Shown here: positions 21,167-33,700 of the stretch, piece by piece
Layout of the letters: each line of letters starts with the position of its first letter
How positions within the stretch are numbered: the first letter of the stretch is position 1
DNA from: Adenophora triphylla var. japonica
Taxonomy: Eukaryota; Streptophyta; Magnoliopsida; Asterales; Campanulaceae
NCBI GenBank assembly: GCA_022495995.1
Contig: JAFEMH010000978.1
Coordinates: 124,001-188,000, forward strand
Direction of reading: 5' to 3'
Length of the DNA stretch: 64,000 bases
The notes under the pieces: model-generated
Told to the model about the DNA's origin: nothing
Database searches by the model: none
The model's input: the letters and a program-made list of their open reading frames with translations, nothing else
Translations under genes and position numbers: made by a program

Positions 21167-22556
21167 AATTGGAAGGAAATGAATTTTATAAAATAAAAGA
21201 AACTTTTTTGATATACCTATTTTATCTATCAATTATAAACACATTTTTTATTTCATTAATAGTACAAATATAATTTTATATTTTTCCTTCCCTTTTTTCT
21301 TTCTAGCTCATGAGCACCTTGGAAAAAAAAATAAATTTCTTTCATTCTCATTCCTTTCCCTCCCCTTTCTTTCCTTCCCTTTTGTTTTTCTCTCCCCCTA
21401 CCTACAACTCGAGAGCAAATAATATTTTGGATAAGGATAAGGATGAGAATAAACCATTTTAATTATAGTGCTACGATGGACATGATTATTAATCCCATAA
21501 AATAATGATTAGGAGATTATTAATGCTAGAATTAAGGCATTTTTGGTAAAATTGAAAATTAAGCTCTGAAAATATAAAGCTGAAAAATAAAGAGCTGAAA
21601 TTATTAAGTTGCTGAATATTAAGAATTCAGTTTGTTTGATAATGACAAATCACTTATATCTGAATTTATTTAAAGTTTGAACTTCACATTTAAAAAATTA
21701 TTTGAATAATCTTAATGGGTGTATAATAAAATAAAGTCTTCAACATATACGTCACTATTATTATAATTAGATTATATTTTATAATATTTAAATATTTTTT
21801 ATTAGTACTTTCTTTAACCCATAATAAAATTTATCTTGTTAATTATTTTGATAAGTTTGTCTAAATTTTGACAAAAAATGAAAAAAATAATAATTATGAT
21901 ACTTTATTAAAATATTATTAATATCAATAGTTTAATATAAATAAAATTATATTTTAATACTAGATCAAATATAATTTATATGAAAAGTTAAAATATTTCA
22001 ATAAAAGAAAGTATCATTTAATATATAAATAAAATAGTTGATGGATGCATTTGATCTCATTCCATTTTTAATTTTTTCTTTCTTTTCTTAATTGTGTAAG
22101 CTACTCATTTTCAACTTAATATTAATAGTTTTTTTTAAAAAAAATCTTAATTAATTAAGTGATTGCAATTTATCTTACAAAACAAAATTTGCTTAACTTT
22201 TTAATCTCTTAAAATATTTTAAATTAAGAACTTAATTGAGTTACCAAATAAATAAGCACTAATAATAAAGGTTAGTTTTAATGATCTATCAAATGAGCCT
22301 TTGCTCTCTTATTTTGAAAAAAAGTAGTCCTAAAATTTCTTTTAAAGCGTACTACTCATGTTTTTTTTTTAAAGCGTACTTATTGTTTTTTTTTTTAAGC
22401 GACTCATTGATCAGTGACTCCGACCCAACTCAATCTCAAATAAAATATTAATTTCTCTCACTTTCATATACACAACCCCAACCTTATATAATTTATACTC
22501 CCATCAGTGATCCAACCCAACTCAACCCAACCCATCCCAACCTATTAAAAATAAAA
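21167..22556. other. AT-rich intergenic, no gene seen
   Basis: Very AT-rich with poly-T and poly-A runs. No frame, RNA gene or clear element ends beyond those noted near 21410. Confidence 0.6.
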
Positions 22557-22558
22557 TA

Positions 22559-22840
22559 CTCCCTCCGTCTCATGTGAATGTAAACCATTTTCTTGGGCAC
22601 AATAACTAAGAAATATTATTAAGATAATGAAAATGTGTGGTAGGAAATGAAGAGAGAGAATGAGTGGAGTTAATAGTAGGTTGGTTGAATAAATTGTATG
22701 GTGAAAAATGAATAGAGAGAATGAGTGGGTGGGGTAGGGTGAATATAAAATAATAAATTTGTTTCCATTTTGGGCAGTTTGCATTTATGTGGAACGGACC
22801 AAAATAGAAATAAGTTTGCATTCACGTGGAACGGAGGGAG
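22559..22840. mobile_element. Stowaway MITE
   Basis: 282 bp with CTCCCTCCGTCTCATGTG at the left and CACGTGGAACGGAGGGAG at the right, flanked by TA. Confidence 0.9.
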
Positions 22841-23070
22841 TATTTATTTAATATTTTTAAAACTACCCGTACAATTATTAAAAAAAATTACCCATACAAT
22901 TATAAATTTTTTTTTTGATATATTTTTATTTTATTATTTTATATAATTATATAAAATATATTAATTTTAAAAATATATTTATATAAACACAAAATCAAAA
23001 TAATATGTTCAAAAAAAAAAAAAAGAGGTGACCCAACCGGGGCCAACCTCAGGTCGGCCAATTGCCCAAG

Positions 23071-24610
23071 GTCACCAATTTTGGGATTTTTTTCTCAAAT
23101 AATACCTTTTTACTTTTTTATTTACCAAAGTGACTTACTGTTCAAAGTTTTGCCCAAAATGTCCCACTTTTTTTAAACTCGCTACACCGTGTAGCGATTT
23201 TAAAATTTTCCGTTTAAAATCGCTACACGGTGTAGCAATTTTAAATTTGTTAAAATTTATTTTAATATTTATAATATTTAAAAAAAAAAAAAAAACTAAA
23301 TTTGAAATCACTACACGAAGTAAAGTAGTAGAAGTAGTAGCGATTTCAAATTAAAACCAAACCAAAGTCCGTACACACACGTCCAACCAAAACAAAATAA
23401 AGATTGTACTTCGTCCCGTCCCACTTTAAATTACAAAATAATAATATAAAAATTATATATTAATAAAAAAATTAAATAGAAATATTATTTTTTTCATATC
23501 AAATAAATATTTTAAAAAATGTACTTCTATAAAAAATTATATTCTTCGTTTCAAAAATAAATATTACTTTCGACTCAAAATGATTTTTTATCCCCAAAAA
23601 ATGAGCATTACTTCCTTCATCCCAATGAATATTTTAAAAATTAATACTACTTCATTCGCCTCTAAAATTAATGTTTGTAATGTTAGTCCCTTCGTCTCAA
23701 AATATAATATTAATTTTTGAGGCAAATGAAGTGTATATTTTTTTTTAAATATTCGTTGAGACGAAAAGAAGTAATGCTCATTTTTTTGGGATAAAAAATG
23801 TAGTATTATTTTTTGATTATTCATTTTGAGTCGAAAGTAATATTTATTTTTGAAACGAAAAATATAATTTTTTATAGAAGTACATTTTTTAAAATATTTA
23901 TTTGAGATGAAAAAAAATAATATTTCTATTTAATTTTTTTTATTAATATATAATTTTTATATTATTATTTTGTAATTTAAAGTGGGACGGGACTAAGTAC
24001 AATCTTTATTTTGTTTTGGTTGGACGTGTGTGTACGAATTTGGCTTGGTTTTTGGTTTTAATTTGAAATCGCTAGCGATTTCAAATTTAGTTTTTTTTTT
24101 TTTTAATATCATAAATATCATAAATTAAAATAAATTTTAACAAATTTAAAATTGCTACACCGTGTAGCGATTTTAAACGGAAATTTTTAAAATTGCTACA
24201 CGGTATAGCGAGTTTAAAAAAATTGAGATATTTTGGGCAAAATTTTGAACAGAAAGTAACTTTGGTAAATAAAAAAATAAAAAAGTATTACTCCCTCCGT
24301 CCCGCTAATATTAGCACACTTTCCTTTTTGGGCGTCCCGCTAATATCCGCACACTCCCAAAAAGGAAATTTTATATTAATAAAATATTCACCCAACCCCA
24401 CTCATTCTCTCTCCTACATTATTTTAATACTCACAACACCATTATAATTTATTACACCCTCCACTCATTCTCTCTCCACTCATTCTTTTACACTCACAAC
24501 ATTTTATTAAAATATCATATTCCTTAATTCCCGCGCAAACAGTGTTTGTGCTAATACTATTGGGACGGAGGGAGTATTTGAGAAAAGTTTCCCAATTTTG
24601 GTAACTTTTC
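23071..24610. repeat. Large palindrome (foldback element), right arm split by a Stowaway
   Basis: The left arm (23071 to about 23690) is the reverse complement of about 23700-24610, once the Stowaway at 24291-24574 is removed. The arms include the 17-bp palindrome CGCTACACCGTGTAGCG and its variants. The arm outer ends are CACCAATTTTGGG and CCCAATTTTGGTAAC. A transcript across it would fold into a near-continuous hairpin of about 600 bp. No coding capacity. Confidence 0.8.
24291..24574. mobile_element. Stowaway MITE inside the palindrome
   Basis: 284 bp with CTCCCTCCGTCCCGCTAATA and GGGACGGAGGGAG ends and TA duplication. The uninterrupted left arm shows the pre-insertion sequence, confirming the boundaries. 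It lies less than 500 bp from the lipase start codon. Confidence 0.92.
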
Positions 24611-24751
24611 ATGCTTTTTTTTTTTTATTTTTGGGTGACTCTCACATCACCGATGGGGATGGTCTTAAATAACCGAAGAAAGACTGATCGTTTAACCACG
24701 CACGCACGCACGCACGCGGCCTCACCGGAATCCGGTTTGGTAGTTGGATTC

Positions 24752-27700
24752 ATGTTCCCGCCTCCGCCAAAGATGATACCACAGGTCACGCTGTCAGTGG
24801 CGCTGATCACCTTTCTCTGGTTAATCTCCGCCGGGAAATCCGCAGACGACTTTCCCCCATTTTCAAATCTCCGCCGACGTGCGTCATACGCAGACGGTTT
24901 ATGTGCAAACCTCGTCGAACCTACTGGCTATTTTTGCTCGGAACACACAGTAAATTCTCTCTATACCCTCTCCCTCTCTCTCTCTCTCACACACACACAT
25001 ACACACACTATTTTATCTCCATGGAAATTGGAATACGCACTTGTGAATCAGTTGAAAATACGTGGTGTAAATTGTTGGAAAAATTTGTTGTTTGCGAAGG
25101 AAATTGTGTATTTTCCTTAATTGAATCGTTTGTCGTTCGACAAAAATTATTGTGGGTTTATGTTCCATTTAGTGAGAACATTAAAATGGTATATCTAGAT
25201 GTCCAAATATGATAGCTCAAAATTGATGGATTTAAATTATAAATAATGTTTTAAATTTAACCCAATATTGAAGTAACGGTAAAAAGATTAATTGGGATCA
25301 TTACTTGCAATAAGAGTTACAAAATGTGGAGAGACTCCCCATGATTGCAAGTATAATGGCTCCCATAATAATCAAGTTTAATTGGGGACTTTTGGTGGAG
25401 CTATAAGTGTGTAACCCACAAATGAAAGAGATAATTTTTCCTTCAATCTTCCTCCTTCCTCTTGAAATTTGTTCATCTTTTTCTTTGGCCTCCTAGATCA
25501 AATTTGAGTGGTGATTTTGTTTAAGCATAGTGAGATTCGCCGGAAACTTTAAGTGCAAAGTTGTTCCGGTTCATCCGTTTTATCCTGGGAGACTAACGTC
25601 CATTGAAGACCTCGAGCACTCGTAGTGAGGGGGCGAATTAGTCTTAAGGAGAGTGTGTCACACACGACTCGGATTCAATCAAATTCAATATGACGATTCA
25701 AGGAGGTTACGGCACGGATTCAAGCAAACTCAAGACAATGAATTTACGGTTTTCTCTTTATTATTTTTATGTTGTATATTATATTTCAATTCATTGTAAT
25801 TCTTTTCTTATTTGTGCTCGATTGTATAGATTTTGTCTAACATAAATATGATTTTTGGGCTTTTGATTTTGGGTTGCAAGTGATAGTGCTTGATTAGTTA
25901 GCTCAGTTATTAAGGGTCCGCTTCCGAGTTTTTAACGAAGATAAAAGAAAGTGAGGGGAGGGAAAAGGAGAGAAAAGAAAGGGAGGGAATTTAATTTAAA
26001 TTCCTTCCTATATGCTTTCGAGTTAATAAGGAAAAACAAAATTTTCTCTCCTCGTACTTGCTTCCGAGTTTTGGAATGAAATGAGAAGAAATAAAAAGAA
26101 AATGACTTCTATACCCTCATTTATAAAAAAACCTAGTTTAAGAGCATTGCAACCACCTTTATTTCTGTAGCCAATTAACAGTTTCAAGAGTGAAACATCA
26201 TCCTCCTTGTGCAAGAGGACTCAAAGCTCATACCATCCTACTTTATCTAATCTATATACCCAAACATAGTGATAGCAAGTATTAAGAAAATATCATTAAG
26301 GGAAACTGTATGACAAATTAACAAACGGATCAACTCCAATAGCTAATTGAGTATTGCATATAGCACATTTGTGTATTGTCGCAAATATCTATCGGTGCAA
26401 ATATTAAAACTCATCATCAACTATACTAAAACATACCTCTGTCCCATTACTTGGAATTTCACCTAAGTGAATTTTCTCGTTACTAGATTATGTCAAATGC
26501 AAGATCATTGGTAAACCACATATGAAATTCAAAACATCATCATGCCCAGCTAACAAGTTCAGTTCTTTTATGCTCCAAACTTCCACCCAAGTCGGCCCAT
26601 AATGATAACTAAGCATTTACTAAGAGTAATTTCACAAATTTAATGTCAAATTTTAGATTGATACAAAACGGATAAAATATTCATAGCAATCAAAATATTT
26701 TGGTCATTCACAAAACTCTGAAAGTGTATACATGTTGTCATGCAGAGGTATAACTAACTAATCCCCAAACGCCTAAAAAGTGCCCCATAGAAAATCCAAG
26801 CTTGTCAATATTGTACTCTTGACATCATATATTCCTTTTAAATTGCATTCAAATTGTAACATTTAGGTATGTTTTCAAAAAAACAAAGAAACACGTAGAA
26901 AAAATAATCAAAGCTCTTAGATTCTGATATGAGAAACAGGATTCTTACTTGGGGACAAGCTATTACAGAAGTTTACCTTTTTTGATGGAATGAGTATAAT
27001 GTAAGCGTCAGAACAATTAGTGTTGTCATCCCGTGCCATCCTACTCAAAAAACACAAACCCAGGGCCTAAGTAGGACTATTTTGGCTACCGGTATGTAAA
27101 TACATGGCCTGGGAACACCAAATTCGATCTCAACATGAACTTAAATCATGGTCCCAAGTACTTTGGGGTTGTCTACATGAATCGAATCATTATTTCTGTT
27201 CTTTCCAATCTAAGGTCATGAAAAATGTGAATTGTTATACTCCTCCACCCCATAAAACATGAAAACTTATAAAAAATATGTGAGGGTAAAAGTGGGATAA
27301 TAAAAAAAATTGTCAAACTTTCAATTTCTTTCCTTCCAATTTCTCTCGATTTTGGGAGGAAATTTTTGGGAGGAAAATCCTAAAAAATTTCCTTCCCTTT
27401 CTTTCCACTTCCTCCCTAAAAAATCTCGGAAGCAAGCTGACTAAGTAAATTTTTTAAAATTTCCTTCCCTTTCTTTCCCTTTCTCTCCATTTTTAAACTC
27501 GGAAGCAGGGCATAAGTTATGAGATTTTATTTATTTTGTATGTACTTAGATCATTATCATTTGGTGATCCTGATTCTAATGTAATTAGGAACATTTCTAT
27601 TTGTATTTTACTTGTTTATTTTACTACGAAAAATCCTTTTTTTCAAAATTAGGATTAATAAAGAGATGCAGAATTTACACTCGAGTGAGTAACGACAATA

Positions 27701-30700
27701 GCTAATATTAACAATATGTTATGAGTACATGTTAAATACTCCTCCATTACAATTGAAGATGTGCACATTTCTTTTCAGTTTGCTCCGGTTGAAGAGGTAC
27801 ACATCCTCTTTAGGGATGTGTTCTAAAATGTAAATGTCCTTTATACCTTTGCACTTGTCGCTGAGAATAATCTTGTCATATTGTTTTGATCAACTTACAA
27901 TTGCAGTCACAATGATATGTTATGTTATTAAGATGTCAATTGTTCAAATTTTGCGTCAAATCAAAGTGTACCACTTCAATTATCATCTTATATTGATTTT
28001 TCAACAATGAAATTGTGCAATCTTTTTGGTTCTGACTGAGTATAGTTTTGTAGGTGGTGAAAAATAAGTTTTCTTGTTAATAGGAAAAGGCTGATTGAGA
28101 TTTCTGTTTATTATGGCAGACTCAAACAGCAGATGGTTATTTGCTAGGTCTCCAGCGTGTGTCGTCTCGTTCGGGAAGCTTGTTAGGCCAGAGGGGTCCT
28201 CCAGTTTTGCTCTTACACGGACTCTTTATGGTGATCCTCTTGACCCTAACCCTTGAGAATGGGAAAATGTGAAGGAGTTTGTTATATATGCAACTTTCTT
28301 TTATTTTTATTCTATGAACGACTTCTGTTTTATATGGCCCTTTCGGTAGGACCAAAATCTTTGCTAATAAAGTAGGAAACATGGGATTCCTTCTATGAAA
28401 TGTCCGTCATTGATTTGGTGAGCAATATTTTGAGCAGATATTTCATTACAAAATGTACCTAGAGATATATTAACACTCAACCCAATGAGTACATCTTATC
28501 TTATCTTATCATGTTTGTTTGGCCGTCTTGAAGACTTTGTTAGGCGAGTGCCATGCGAGAAGGAGACTGTTAGATAGCCCAGAGAAAGGGGAAATATGAA
28601 GTGACAAACTGGAAGTAAATTCTGCTAATATCTCTCAGTAAGAATCTCACGTAAGAAAATATTAATAGCCAAGTAGGAGAATCAACAAGGCAATAAAACA
28701 CTTGATTAATTTCAGATGCCTTGTTACAAACTGCAATCTTTCTTTATAGAGACTAACTAGTACCAGACTTCCTATAAATCTGGTCCTTAAACTAATGACT
28801 CTAAGAAGTGGGAAAACATCCCTAATAAAATGCAAAAGGCTCAACAAACTAAGTCCTGACTCTAAGAAGTGGGCAAACAGCCCTAATAAAGTGGAACTGA
28901 CTAGACTCAGTCAACTACATGTCATTTATTCCTAAGCGAGTAAGTAATGAGATTCTTATCAGAGACATCGTAATTTATCTTTGAATTGATCAAAGTTGTG
29001 TTGTCGGGAAAAACCAATCATCCATAGTTAGGAAAACTTTTTCATGGAAATTTTATTGCTAATATTTCAACAGGCTGGTGATGCTTGGTTTATGGATTCC
29101 GCAAATCAATCACTGGGTTTTATCCTTGTCGATCGTGGTTTCGATGTTTGGGTTGGAAATGTGCGCGGGACACACTGGAGTCATGGACATGTCTCTTTAT
29201 CTGTTAAAGATAAGGTATATATAGATTGTAAGTTTATTCTGTTATTCTCGGTACGCTTATCTTCGTATGTCCTGGTTGAATATTGTTCTAGACAAATCCT
29301 ATGGGGGTGCGTCCAGGAAGCTTTGATAGGATCTTTATCATATATCTGCAACTTGCATTTAAATTTAACACAAAGTTGTTATGCAGCCAAACAATTGTAC
29401 TTCCAATGGCACTTGCAATGGGATCTTGTCACCAAAGTCCTATATTATATCATCAACCTTCACTGGTCTTGTTTACCCCTTAGAAACATTGAAGCAGACA
29501 CTTCAGGAACACAAAATTGTAAAGCAGTTCAGACTTGACAAGTTGTGTGCATGTGATTTTTTATACTCCCTTTGTCCCAAAATGAATGCCCATTTTTAAT
29601 TTTGGAGAAATTTAAGAAAGTCAACTTTTTATAAATTTTAGTTACTAAGGTGTATGAAAATCTTTGTTATCTAGTTTTTAAACTTTTAATTTTGCAAGTA
29701 TATAATGAATAGTGAAATATATTTGGTAAAAAACATTTAGGGACAAAGTTTTTTACTTTTAATTTTGCAAGTATATAATGAATAGTGAAAAATATTTGGT
29801 AAAAAACATTTAGGGACAGTTTTTTCTTTGCAAAAAGGTCATTCATTTTGGGACAACATTTTCCCAAAAGCGATCATTCATTTTGGGATGGAGGGAGTAA
29901 TAACTATACCAATATATACATGGAGAGGGGGTGATTAGTCTCTTTTGACCTCTCTCCCTATTACCCCTTAATATCACAATCTCATTATCTTCTCTCCCTA
30001 TATTTACTACAAGTAATAGGAATAGCGGCCAAACATAATTATGTGAGATTTTTGGAATATAAGTCTTGCAATAAACATCATTTGAACAAAGTCTCTAGCT
30101 TTTCCTTCAGAAAATGAATTTATGCTAGTTGAGTTTTATAAGAAAAATTTGTTATAGGCATAGTTCAACAACAGCATAACTAAAAACTTCCTCTTTACCT
30201 CTATGTATTGGTAAACGTACATGTGACTCATTGTCTTTTTTAATAGGACTTCTGGGATTGGAGCTGGCAGGAGTTGGCTCTCTATGACCTAGAAGCAATG
30301 CTCAGATTTGTAACTCTTGAGACTAGCTTGAAAGTATTTGTTGTTGGACATTCACAGGTTCTCAATTTCTTCCAAGCCTCCATTTTCTTTTTCCACTCAA
30401 GTGTCTCACGCTCCTCTGACGTGGATTGATTTTCATACTTAATAGGGAACAATTATATCCTTAGCTGGTTTCACACAACCGCACATAGTTGAAATGGTTG
30501 AAGCTGCTGCGCTTCTTTCTCCAATCACATATTTGGATCATGTCTCTGCCCCATTTGTTCTTAGGATAGTTCATATGCATCTTGATGAGGTAATCCTTGA
30601 TATTTTGAAAAATTAATGCGCGTGAAGTGGATATGGAAGATATGTATGTAATAAATTCTTTGTTGACAGGTGTTAACGGCAATGGGCATGCATCAACTTA

Positions 30701-33700
30701 ACCTTAAAAGGTTCCACATTTACGTATCTCAATTAGTATTGTCAGGCTTGATTACTAATAATGGTATTGATTATGGTGTTTTTTTTTATGTATTCAGTGA
30801 AATTCTCACGGACTTACTTGATATGGCTTGTGATGGGCACATTGACTGCAACAACTTGCTATCATCCATAACAGGTGCCTCTTCTATTTTTAGAGACCAA
30901 TGTCCATAGTTTCTGTAAGTATATTTATTTTTGGAGGTAATGGTTGAGCATAGGTAAAGACTCTAGATAATTCTATAGGATAATTTGTTTTGGCTTTATG
31001 CTTTGAAGTGAACCTCGAAAGTGATCTACTTAATAGGAGGTCAATGGATAATGTAGTAATAAATAGTTTCAGTATTTAGAAATTTGGTTTGGTGAATATT
31101 GGAGAAGAAAGGAATTGCTATTAGGTATATTGCATTTTGAGTACCAACATAGGAGCAATGACCATGATTAGATTGCCTTGAAACTCAAGTTTGGATTAAT
31201 GTAGGGCGACAATGGGGTCTCATTAATGCTCTTAAGCATATGTGATGGGTGATTTAACTTGACATGAATGGTGAGGTTTTGTAGTCATATTATTTGCTGA
31301 TGACACTATCCTTATTGAAGACATTATGCATGGTTTCATTCTAACTAGAGTTTCAAAAGGCACTTTAAGGTTTAAGCCTTAAGGGTCCAAAGTGAGAGGT
31401 ATAAGTATATAACATGCAACTCTAGCATATAGTCAGAAGCTAGGATAAATAATGGAGAAAAAGTAAAGTTTCTGGGCCTGATACAAAGAAGTGATCAAGT
31501 TTCATTTCTTAGGCTCAAGTGTTTATAGAGGGGTAGCTCGGCTGAGTATAATACATTCTATGATATTCCTTCCGTCTCGGAATGATAATGTAAATAGTTG
31601 AGAAAGAGTAAAGTTTCTGGGCCTGAACCAAAAATTGATCAAGCTTCATTTCCTAGGCTTAGGCTCAAGTATTTATAGAGGGGTAGCTCGGCCGAGTATA
31701 ACACAATGTATGACAAGCTAAGGATAATACTCCCTCTGTCCTGGAATAATAACATTGAGTGGAGACTTGATACCAAAAAGTGATCAAGTTTCATTTCTTA
31801 TGCTCAAGTATTTATAGAGGGGTAGCTCTGCTGAGTATAATACAATATATGACAAGCTAAGAATAATGCTCCCTATGTCCCGGTATGATAGTCCCACCTT
31901 TTTAGTGGTCTATTTGATTAAACTTTGACAAAAGATTTAGGAAAAATAATAATCATGCCAATGAAATTCTAAAACTTGTTATTGATGCACCATTAAAAAT
32001 ATTACCAATAGCAATTTTTGGAATTTCCTTGGGAAAATTTCTTTCTTAAATCTTTTGTCAAATTTCAATCAAATTTACCACTTAAAAGTGGGACTATCAT
32101 TTCGGGTCAGAGGGAGTATTGGAGAAAAAGTAAAGTTTCATGGGCCTGAGATATCAAAAAGTGATCAAGTTCATTTCTTAGATTCAAGCATTTATAGAGG
32201 GCTAGGTGGCTAAATGTTAGTCAAGTGTAAAGCCAGTGTTACACAAGTACTAACATTTACCATTGAAGTTAAAAAGGGGACACCTGTTAGACCAGCTTTG
32301 ATTAATGATGCTAGTTATTGGGTGACAAAGAAACAAGATGTCTGAGATGAAAATATTATGATTGATGTCCGGGTGTATACCGAAACATCAAATTCGAAAA
32401 GAAAAAGATAGAGAGAGAGAGAGAAGATATTATAGATGTAGTATTGACGAAAGGTAGAATTAGGGTTGTAAACAAATATATAAATAACAATTTGATACAA
32501 ATTAAAACAAAAATTTCATTGATGCACGAAGATTATAATTTAATAGAAACAAAATAATCTTGTAAGGCAATGAAAATAGGAAAGAGAGATTATTTGTGGG
32601 ACGGATCAAGTATCTGTTTTAACTTTGGGGTAATCAATTAGACTATGGACGAATTTAATTTTATAAGAATACTCACTCCTTAGTTATTTTTCCCTTTTCT
32701 GCACAATCCATTCCTTATTTCTGAAGGCATAATTAGAGCATAATGCATACAATAAGTGTAAAAAGGGCAATTTGGTGTTTCAATAAGTATCTGGAAAAAT
32801 ATTTAGATATACGGTTTTCTAACGTGTGCACTTAGGGCACAAGATAAAACTTAATTATGGAAGATAATCTACATAATTATAGTAGTTTTTAGTAATATGT
32901 TTGATTTCTCACATAAATTACTATAATTATGTAGATTCACTTCTATAATTAAGTCTTATCCTATGCCCTAAGGGCACATGTTAGAAGAACCGTTTATCGA
33001 TCTGAGCTGAGATCATGTGAGCCGAGTCGAACGGGTCGATCTCTAGCCATACTCGCGAGCTTGAGCCGAACTTTACTCTCTCGAGCTCGAGCTTAATTGA
33101 ACTACTAAGCTTGTCCTAATGGTTAAGCTTGACTCCTTTGTGTTCGAGTTTGTGGCGAGTCTGAGCTTATGCGAGCTGAGCTCGAGCTTAACAGCACTAG
33201 GTAGAACGAGAAAAAATCATCTAAGAAAGGAAGCAAGTTATTGGGCCAATAACTTGCTGTGATGCTATTTATTATCAAAGAAATAGTGCAGAATCTATCC
33301 AGGGGAATGAATGAAAACTTATTGATGCCAGAAAAGGAGATTGCTTCAAGAATCAAAAGATTTATGGAATAGGAATTACTCCCTCGGTGCCTAAATGAAT
33401 GTCCAGATTTCCAAAAGTTTGTCCCAAAATGAATGTCCAATTTTTTGGAGAAGGTACTAAATTCTCCCTCATCATGTAACAAGTTCTAAATCTAATTCAC
33501 ACTTGGACTTGCAATGCAATAGGGCGAGATCATTAAAGGTTTGGATGTACTTATGTTACTAAAAGTGCTTAAGCTTAACATTTTTGCAAACCCTCAAAGT
33601 AAAATTTGGCCATTTATTTAGGGACGGAAGGAGTTCCATTTAACAACATAGCAATCCTCTTGAGCTGTGATGCAATAATCCAGCAGAATCCAGTTGTTTG

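Noticed and set aside
32995..33200. Regulatory array of GAGCTCGAGC words in lipase intron 7
   Set aside because: A degenerate GAGCT/CGAGC repeat common in plant genomes; no boundaries or spacing pattern could be fixed.
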